Shown: positions 5,388 through 9,371 of the stretch, piece by piece
Layout: each line of letters begins with the position of its first letter
How positions within the stretch are numbered: position 1 is the stretch's first letter
DNA from: DATDOY01 sp035293045
GTDB lineage: Bacteria; Actinomycetota; Acidimicrobiia; IMCC26256; JACPCJ01
Direction: 5' to 3'
DNA length: 9,371 nt
Assembly: GCA_035293045.1 (NCBI GenBank)
Contig: DATDOY010000073.1
Span: forward strand, 1 to 9,371
The notes under the pieces: model-generated
The model's input: the letters and a program-made list of their open reading frames with translations, nothing else
The model's database searches: none
What the model was told of the DNA's origin: nothing
Made by a program: the position numbers and the translations under genes

Positions 5388-5475
5388 CTTCCCTCGGGTG
5401 CGCGTGGTCTCGGGTCGTGCCGCCAACGCTGGCTGGGGCGCGTTGAGCCCATGCCCACCTCTGGCCCGAAACGGG
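5388..5475 (+). pseudogene. Scar: integrase leader repeat joined to an integrase 3' end (copy c)
   Basis: 5417-5450 matches the leader repeat in its central part (CCGCC...CTGGCTGGGGCGCGTTGAG against ATGGCTGGGGCGCGTCGAG); CTTCCCTCGGGTG at 5388-5400 may be its -10 part, separated by an extra segment. Immediately after, 5450-5474 (CATGCCCACCTCTGGCCCGA and ACGG) matches the integrase 3' end around H-L-W-P-D. The ~860-900 bp of integrase body expected between them is absent. The simplest reading is a third integrase copy deleted between its leader and its 3' end. The match is short, so coincidence is not fully excluded, although two adjacent matches in the correct order and orientation make it unlikely. 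Confidence 0.6.
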
Positions 5476-5526
5476 TTGGGGAGCCAAAAAATGGAGTCCC
5501 CTGTGATGACGGCCGCTTCGCAGCAG

Positions 5527-5542
5527 GTATCAGATCTGATAC
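5527..5542. promoter_or_regulatory. Perfect 16-bp palindrome in the promoter of the XRE gene
   Basis: GTATCAGATCTGATAC is fully self-complementary. It overlaps a -10-like TACACT (5540-5545) whose end lies 7 bp before the GTG start at 5553; TTCGCA 17 bp upstream could be the -35. Position and symmetry fit an operator for the HTH protein encoded directly downstream, giving a leaderless, self-repressed gene. Confidence 0.65.
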
Positions 5543-5552
5543 ACTAACAGGC

Positions 5553-6068
5553 GTGGAGCGATCACTGCTTGCGTCCGTCCGGGAGGAATCGGGGTTGACC
5601 CAGGCCGACCTCGCCGAGCGCTCGCGGACATCGAGGCCGACGTTGTCCGCGTACGAACACGGGAGGATCTCACCAACCCTCGAAACCTTCGAACGCATCC
5701 TCGCGGCGGCCGGCTTTCGTCTTGGCGCGATCCCGCTCCTCCGCTGGCAGGAGGTCGATGTCGGTCGGGGCCGCGTCTGTGCCGTGCCCGACCGACTGCC
5801 GGATCTCCCCGTGGAGGAGGCGATGCGAACGGTCGACCTCCCCCTCCACCTCGACTGGTCGCGGTCCCGTCGAGTCGTCGACCTGGCGGACCGCCACGAT
5901 CGAGCCCGCACCTATGAAATCGTGCTGCGTGAGGGGCGGCCGTCCGACATTGCATCGATCGTCGATGGGGCGCTCCTCGTCGACCTGTGGGATGAAATCG
6001 TGCTCCCCACCCGCCTCCGCGCTGCGTGGCAGCCGCTCATCGAGCGCGCAACGAGATCACGTGCCTGA
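5553..6068 (+). CDS. Orphan XRE-family antitoxin-like regulator with C-terminal domain, 171 aa
   Basis: Residues ~3-57 are a Cro/C1 helix-turn-helix (L-A-S-V-R-E-E-S-G-L-T-Q-A-D-L-A, S-R-P-T-L-S-A-Y-E-H-G-R-I-S-P-T-L, F-E-R-I-L-A-A-A-G). Residues ~105-163 contain a recurring antitoxin-like segment: V-V-D-L-A-D-R-H-D-R-A-R, Y-E-I-V-L-R-E-G-R-P-S-D-I, D-G-A-L-L-V-D-L-W-D, L-R-A-A-W-Q-P-L-I. I have seen this type beside toxin genes in actinobacteria but cannot name the partner with certainty. The GTG at 5553 was chosen over the ATG at 5451 because the palindrome and -10 box fall between them and the extra residues overlap an integrase scar. No toxin follows: the stop at 6066-6068 lies within an integrase 3'-end remnant, suggesting the partner was lost or was never on this segment. 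Confidence 0.8.
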   Translation: MERSLLASVREESGLTQADLAERSRTSRPTLSAYEHGRISPTLETFERILAAAGFRLGAIPLLRWQEVDVGRGRVCAVPDRLPDLPVEEAMRTVDLPLHLDWSRSRRVVDLADRHDRARTYEIVLREGRPSDIASIVDGALLVDLWDEIVLPTRLRAAWQPLIERATRSRA

Positions 6069-6136
6069 ACACCTACGCCCATCTGTGCCCCGACAACGGC
6101 GAGCAGACCCGCCAAGCCGTGGACGCGGTGCTCGGC
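6050..6136 (+). pseudogene. Integrase 3'-end remnant (copy d)
   Basis: In frame it reads N-E-I-T-C-L-N-T-Y-A-H-L-C-P-D-N-G-E-Q-T-R and then Q-A-V-D-A-V-L-G, matching the integrase C-terminus from T-E-T-L-D-T-Y through V-D-A-V-L-G, with Trp replaced by Cys. Nucleotide identity is very high from ACCTACGCCCATCTGTG onward (6071). Its first ~19 bases overlap the last codons of the XRE gene, so the junction lies exactly at that gene's end. The frame runs on to a TGA at 6181-6183 without recognisable similarity. Confidence 0.8.
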
Positions 6137-6323
6137 AAAGAGCCATCGTTCCCGGCCCGTTGCCCGCCGTCGTCAACCGCATGAGGCGCGACGAGCGGCT
6201 TGGGCCGAGCCCGGGTGTCCGCGGGGAGTGTCAGGAGCGTGCCGCGTATCGGTGTGGTCCACGCCCAAGAATCCAGGCACCCACGCCAACCGGCTGCGTC
6301 AGCGCGTGAAACTGTCCTCATCG

Positions 6324-6339
6324 GCTCCCATCGGGGAGC
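6324..6339. promoter_or_regulatory. Small inverted repeat before the 85-aa gene
   Basis: GCTCCC (6324-6329) and GGGAGC (6334-6339) flank ATCG, ending 11 bp before the ATG at 6351. It could be an operator or a hairpin affecting the ribosome-binding region. It is GC-rich and short, hence low confidence. The rest of 6137-6350 shows nothing else I can support. Confidence 0.25.
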
Positions 6340-6350
6340 AGGGGTGACGG

Positions 6351-6608
6351 ATGACCGTCTTCAGCTTCACACTCACCATCGACGGGGCGGATGTGCTGAC
6401 CGATGCCGCCCAGAACGACCTGTTCGAGGCAGGGTGCGGCGACGCCACCTTTGGCGTGACGGCGGGCGTGCAGACCGCCGCCTTCGACCGAGAAGCGGCT
6501 GACTTCGCCGACGCCGTCGCCACCGCCATCAAGGCCATCGAGTCGGCGGTCGAGGGCGCGAGGGTCATCGAAATCCATCGGGCGCACGACGTCGCCGCTC
6601 CGACATAG
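6351..6608 (+). CDS. Small protein of unknown role, 85 aa, possibly a truncated DNA-binding protein
   Basis: The product opens M-T-V-F-S-F-T-L-T-I-D-G-A-D-V-L-T-D and continues L-F-E-A-G-C-G-D-A-T-F-G, F-D-R-E-A-A-D-F-A-D-A-V-A-T-A-I-K-A-I-E. I recognise this as the N-terminal domain of a small actinobacterial protein type in which it is normally followed by a helix-turn-helix (a 'D-L-V-x-x-A-D-I-A-x-R-T-G-R-T' kind of segment). Here that C-terminal part is missing and the protein ends soon after V-I-E-I-H-R-A-H-D. It may be a shortened, DNA-binding-deficient member or a separate subfamily. Start: ATG 6351 with CAGGGG 8 nt upstream. It lies between an integrase 3'-end remnant and the second leader repeat, thus in a cargo position. 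The domain recall is from memory, not a search. Confidence 0.65.
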   Translation: MTVFSFTLTIDGADVLTDAAQNDLFEAGCGDATFGVTAGVQTAAFDREAADFADAVATAIKAIESAVEGARVIEIHRAHDVAAPT

Positions 6609-6619
6609 GGGCTCGGCAC

Positions 6620-6719
6620 CTCTTCCAATCGCCCCACCGCTTCCCTAGAGTGGCGCCGCCCGCGATGGCTGGGGCGCGTCGAGGCCATCCGTCCATGATC
6701 GAGCGATCGAGGGATCCGG
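6620..6719 (+). repeat. Integrase leader repeat, copy 2 (promoter and 5' leader of integrase B)
   Basis: This is the second copy of the block at 4311-4410. It differs at only about ten to twelve positions, with the longest identical run from CCGCGATGGCTGGGGCGCGT through the CGAGGCCATCC part, then again across TCCATGATCGAGCGATCGAG. TAGAGT with TTCCAA 17 bp upstream repeats the candidate promoter. It is more conserved between copies than parts of the protein-coding sequence that follows, arguing for function at the DNA or RNA level. Confidence 0.75.
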
Positions 6720-7667
6720 ATGGCGAGGTCATACCCCGACGGCGAGTGCCTGTTCCGCGACGCCGCCACCGAATGGCAGAGTCGTCAGTTTCATCGCGTC
6801 ACGACCGCCGACCTCGCCGAGGGGACGCTGCGCAATCACATCCTCCCCTTCTTCGGCGACCGGCCCATCGCATCGATCCGGCCGAGCGAGGTGCAGGCAT
6901 GGGTGCGCGATCGGACGGATCGCCTCGCCCCCGCCACCGTGGGGATCCTCTACCGCTTCTTTCACGCCATCTGCGCCACCGCTGTCGCCGACGGCGTCAT
7001 CGAGCGAAGCCCGTGTGTGGGGATCAAGCTGCCCCGCATCGAGCGACCGCTCGTGGTGCCTCCCACACCCGAGGAAGTGCGGGGCATCGCCGACGCCATC
7101 GCCGAGCGCTACCGGACCATCGTCGTGTTGGCGGCGGGAACCGGACTGCGCTCGGGCGAGTGCCTGGGGCTCGGTCGCGGGGCGATCGATTTCGAGGAGG
7201 CGGTGGTGACCGTCGAACGCCAGCTCGTGCTCCCCGACCATGCGCCGCCCCGGCTCGGTCCGCCCAAGACCCGGTCCTCGTATCGTCGCGTGCCCCTGCC
7301 GAGGGTGGTCGCGGCAGCCCTGCGCGAGCATCTCGGGCACTTCGCTCTCGGGCCCGACGATTTGGTGTTCACGAGCCCTCGCGGCACCCCCATCCACCGC
7401 TCCACATTTGGGGGGTCATGGCGCAACGCGGTCGCCTCGGCCGGAGTCTCCCGGCCGATCCGATTCCACGACCTGCGCCACTTCTACGCGTCGCTGCTCA
7501 TCGGTCACGGCGAGTCCATCAAGGTCGTCCAGGCGCGACTCGGGCACGCCTCGGCCACCGAGACCCTCGACACCTACGCCCACCTGTGGCCCGACGACGG
7601 CGAGCAGACCCGCCTCGCGGTCGACGCCGAGCTCAGGGACCCTTCGACCCTCGATCCGCCGGCGTGA
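6720..7667 (+). CDS. int: Tyrosine recombinase/integrase B, 315 aa
   Basis: This is a paralogue of integrase A with the same architecture: a core-binding domain at ~10-90 and a catalytic domain from ~120. The active-site set is complete at the same positions: Arg144, Lys183, His250, Arg253, His276 and Tyr286 (L-D-T-Y-A-H-L-W-P-D). Alignment with A is gap-free to residue ~304 (about 226 identities by hand). Differences cluster in residues 1-35, 110-130 and 200-245, where DNA-contact or dimer surfaces could lie; the active-site blocks are nearly invariant. The C-terminal tail after V-D-A differs (E-L-R-D-P-S-T-L-D-P-P-A against V-L-G-I-V). The start ATG 6720 is in the same leader context as A. 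No disruption is visible, so both enzymes may be active; divergence in the variable parts allows different site preferences. Confidence 0.95.
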   Translation: MARSYPDGECLFRDAATEWQSRQFHRVTTADLAEGTLRNHILPFFGDRPIASIRPSEVQAWVRDRTDRLAPATVGILYRFFHAICATAVADGVIERSPCVGIKLPRIERPLVVPPTPEEVRGIADAIAERYRTIVVLAAGTGLRSGECLGLGRGAIDFEEAVVTVERQLVLPDHAPPRLGPPKTRSSYRRVPLPRVVAAALREHLGHFALGPDDLVFTSPRGTPIHRSTFGGSWRNAVASAGVSRPIRFHDLRHFYASLLIGHGESIKVVQARLGHASATETLDTYAHLWPDDGEQTRLAVDAELRDPSTLDPPA

Positions 7668-7762
7668 GGCCCCGCAGGTGGCGATCGGATGCACGCTGAC
7701 CGAACTCGAGATCGGCCTCGAGGACGCGGGGATCATCGAGGCACCGCCGATCGATCACGGGA

Positions 7763-7819
7763 TGGTGAACAATTCACCACGGCCATGCCGTGTTTCAGGC
7801 ACGGTAAGAGATTCTTACC
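7763..7819. promoter_or_regulatory. Three stacked palindromes upstream of the nucleotidyltransferase operon
   Basis: Three perfect inverted repeats, each with a 3-nt centre, lie within 57 bp: TGGTGAA-CAA-TTCACCA (7763-7779), CACGGC-CAT-GCCGTG (7778-7792) and GGTAAGA-GAT-TCTTACC (7803-7819). The outer two share GGTRA-type half-sites and their centres are 40 bp apart. The last abuts the -35 region of the promoter for the gene at 7850. They are probably operators for one or more regulators, plausibly including the winged-helix protein encoded by the second gene. Confidence 0.6.
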
Positions 7820-7843
7820 TGCTCGCTTCGAGCATGTTACTAT
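7815..7843 (+). promoter_or_regulatory. Leaderless promoter of the nucleotidyltransferase gene
   Basis: TTACCT (7815-7820), a 17-bp spacer and TACTAT (7838-7843) form a good promoter. The -10 ends 6 bp before ATG 7850, and there is no Shine-Dalgarno, so the transcript is predicted to begin at the start codon. Confidence 0.55.
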
Positions 7844-7849
7844 TGCGTT

Positions 7850-8428
7850 ATGTTGGAACTCGAGGGACTTGAGGAGGCACTCGCCACCCTCGGCGAAGTC
7901 CTAGACGAAGGCGGTCACCGGGTGGGGATACTGGTCATCGGCGGGAGCAGCTTGCTCATCCACGGGATCGTGCGACGCCCGACCGCCGACGTCGACGTCA
8001 TCGCGTTGGCGCAGGCCGAGGGATACGCCAAGGCGGAGACCCTGCCGGCCTTCCTTGCGGCGGCCGTGCGTGAGGTCGGCGAGGCCCTCGGTCTTGGTCC
8101 GACGTGGATCAACGCAGGGCCAGCGGGCTTGGTCGACTTCGGGCTCCCGCCCGGCCTTGAGGATCGAGTGAAGATTCGACGGTATGGAGGCTTGGACATC
8201 CACCTGCCCGCGCCTCAGGACCTCATTCCCTTCAAGCTGTATGCCGCGGTGGACCAAGGTGAACGCAGCAAGCACTTCGCCGATCTCCAGGCGATGGCCC
8301 CCACTCGCCGCCAGCTCATTGCGTCCGCGCGATGGACCCGAACGCACGACCCCTCGCCGGGCTTCCTCGGCGAACTCCGTCGCACACTCTCGCTGCTCGG
8401 TGTGGAGGTTGACGATGCCGACCTCTAG
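7850..8428 (+). CDS. AbiEii/DUF6036-like nucleotidyltransferase, 192 aa
   Basis: This is a small nucleotidyltransferase-fold protein of the kind used as toxin in AbiE/MenT-like systems, where tRNAs or other acceptors are modified with nucleotides. The active-site pattern is present: I-G-G-S-S-L-L-I-H-G at residues 30-39, then R-R-P-T-A-D-V-D-V at 42-50 with D47-x-D49 as candidate metal ligands. Downstream, D-L-I-P-F-K-L-Y-A (124-132) carries the conserved lysine (Lys129) and H-F-A-D-L-Q (142-147) the conserved acidic position. A helical C-terminus follows. Length is at the short end of the family and appears complete. The next gene starts inside it (ATG at 8415, 14-nt overlap with TAG 8426-8428), so the two form a tightly coupled unit. 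The DUF6036 assignment is from motif memory; general AbiEii membership is safer. Substrate unknown. Confidence 0.8.
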   Translation: MLELEGLEEALATLGEVLDEGGHRVGILVIGGSSLLIHGIVRRPTADVDVIALAQAEGYAKAETLPAFLAAAVREVGEALGLGPTWINAGPAGLVDFGLPPGLEDRVKIRRYGGLDIHLPAPQDLIPFKLYAAVDQGERSKHFADLQAMAPTRRQLIASARWTRTHDPSPGFLGELRRTLSLLGVEVDDADL

Positions 8429-9371
8429 CCGCCTCCTCCCCCGGGCCGACACGTTCCGCTCACAGGCCCTCGGTCTTGCCTGGGGAGCATGGACCGAACT
8501 CGGGGTCTCAGGCTGGACCACGACCCACACCGACTGGGCCATCGACCCCGAGCCCCTCATCGTGTTGACCGCCTACCTCGGCGACAGCGATGCTCGCCTC
8601 CGAGACGAGGCCACGGACTGGTGCATCCGCAACTGGCGCTTCGTGTCCAAGGCCCGCCTTCGCAACGTCGCGCGAAGCGGTCACGAGGCGTTGGGCGGTC
8701 CATACGGGGAGTTCGCCGCCACCGTCAACGAACATGCCGGAGCGAAGTGGCCTGACGCGACCGTCGCCCGCCGCTACCGGCCCACGCGACGCTCGGTGCT
8801 TCCCCCACTCGATCGCCCGTCCATGGCCTGGCTCCGTCTCCGGGCCATCTTCGGACTCGGGGCGCGGACCGAGGTGATCCGGTACTTCTTGGCGCACAGC
8901 GAATTCGAGACCGTGGCGCGAGTCGCCGCAGCGTGTGGATACACCAAGCGGAACGTGGCGGCTGAGTGTGAAGCGCTCCGCCAGGCGGGTGTCTTGCGGG
9001 CACGGACGGTCGGGAACCGCTTCTACTTTGCCCTGGCTCGGCGGTCGGGCCTCGAAGAATTCGTCGGCGAGATCGCCGACGTGCGGCCCAATTGGCTGGC
9101 CATGTTGAACGTAACGACCGTGCTCGTGGAACTCGAGGGCGAACTCGACGGGGCGGCATCCAGGGTTGCCCCGGTGAAGATCAGGAAGGCACTCACCCGG
9201 ATCGCGCCCGACCTCTCGGACCTCGATGTGGACAACCCATCCGCGGACCTCCGTGGCGAGGAGCTCGTTCCCGCGCTGCGCGTCCTCGGCCGCCAGACGC
9301 TCGGCAATTGGTCAGCAGGGAATTGGGCCCCCGACTCGCGGACGGTGGTGGCGTCGCCCACCACCGCCCCC
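8415..9371 (+). CDS. Winged-helix partner protein of the nucleotidyltransferase (319+ aa, runs off the window)
   Basis: From ATG 8415 the frame has no stop through the last base (319 codons). It overlaps the nucleotidyltransferase gene by 14 nt, the arrangement expected of a toxin-antitoxin or sensor-effector pair. Residues ~1-140 show no recognised motif (L-A-W-G-A-W-T-E-L-G-V-S-G-W, D-P-E-P-L-I-V-L-T-A). Residues ~150-210 look like a winged helix: R-T-E-V-I-R-Y-F-L-A, then V-A-R-V-A-A-A-C-G-Y-T-K-R-N-V-A-A-E-C-E-A-L and a wing G-V-L-R-A-R-T-V-G-N-R-F-Y-F-A-L. This is the fold used by AbiEi-type antitoxins, though here it is central rather than N-terminal. The remainder (to L-G-N-W-S-A-G-N-W) is unassigned. 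A role as antitoxin and autorepressor is inferred from position and fold. Confidence 0.75.
   Translation, partial: MPTSSRLLPRADTFRSQALGLAWGAWTELGVSGWTTTHTDWAIDPEPLIVLTAYLGDSDARLRDEATDWCIRNWRFVSKARLRNVARSGHEALGGPYGEFAATVNEHAGAKWPDATVARRYRPTRRSVLPPLDRPSMAWLRLRAIFGLGARTEVIRYFLAHSEFETVARVAAACGYTKRNVAAECEALRQAGVLRARTVGNRFYFALARRSGLEEFVGEIADVRPNWLAMLNVTTVLVELEGELDGAASRVAPVKIRKALTRIAPDLSDLDVDNPSADLRGEELVPALRVLGRQTLGNWSAGNWAPDSRTVVASPTTAP

Noticed and set aside
4336..5487. 383-aa minus-strand frame opposite integrase A, and the similar frame opposite integrase B (6729-7397)
   Set aside because: Both lie antisense to genes with complete catalytic motifs and show no domain pattern of their own.
5478..5501. 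Imperfect hairpin (GGGGA and TCCCC arms around an A-rich loop) as a terminator
   Set aside because: The stem is interrupted, no T-run follows, and it lies in a promoter region rather than after a gene.
5451..5552. ATG 5451 as the start of the XRE protein
   Set aside because: It would place the perfect palindrome and -10 box inside the gene and begin within an integrase 3'-end remnant; the HTH domain starts right after GTG 5553.
6650..7699. 349-aa plus-strand frame overlapping integrase B, with a shorter equivalent at 4341-4850 over integrase A; both begin in the leader with M-A-G-A-R-R-G-H-P-S
   Set aside because: The shared start is explained by the conserved leader; the bodies are Arg/Pro-rich, differ greatly in length between copies and read out of frame across a conserved enzyme. 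A short leader peptide from the leader ATG is not excluded, but nothing positive supports it.
7668..7800. Possible coding remnant after integrase B (frame reading V-A-I-G-C-T-L-T-E-L-E-I-G-L-E-D)
   Set aside because: It looks mildly protein-like but is short, unrecognised, and soon runs through the palindromic operators; not enough to call.

Overview
The window is strongly GC-rich, with third codon positions dominated by G/C, GTG starts, and several promoters whose -10 box lies 6-8 nt before the start codon (leaderless transcripts). This suggests an actinobacterium; the exact lineage cannot be fixed from the sequence. Nearly everything after about position 1985 looks accessory: toxin-antitoxin (TA) type genes, two tyrosine recombinases, recombinase fragments and gene remnants.

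Layout. (1) 1-1985: the 3' end of a nucleotidyltransferase-like gene (1-231), a 514-aa actinobacterial protein of unknown function (328-1872), and the last ~29 codons of a decayed minus-strand gene (1882-1968). (2) 1986-3318, minus strand: a HigBA-type pair whose toxin has an internal deletion that puts its N-terminal half in frame with the antitoxin, then a RelE toxin and Phd/YefM antitoxin pair in toxin-first order. A 13-bp tandem direct-repeat array lies upstream of relE. (3) 3319-5337, plus strand: an integrase 3'-end remnant, a ribbon-helix-helix antitoxin with a Doc toxin, a 20-codon coupled ORF, a ~100-bp leader repeat and integrase A. (4) 5338-6136: a scar joining an integrase leader to an integrase 3' end, an orphan XRE-type antitoxin with a perfect 16-bp palindrome in its promoter, and another integrase 3'-end remnant. 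(5) 6137-7667: a small protein of unknown role, a second copy of the leader repeat and integrase B (about 74% identical to A by hand count). (6) 7668-9371: three stacked palindromes and a leaderless two-gene unit, an AbiEii/DUF6036-like nucleotidyltransferase followed by a winged-helix protein that runs off the window.

The main pattern is that the integrase 3' end (encoding L-D-T-Y-[SA]-H-L-W-P-D) occurs five times in one orientation within 4.3 kb: twice in intact genes and three times as remnants. One copy lies immediately upstream of each cargo module. This could be a pile-up of related elements that share an attachment site in or near their own int 3' end, or repeated duplication and decay of one element. 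The sequence alone does not separate these. No interval above 300 bases is without annotation; no RNA genes or CRISPR arrays were seen.
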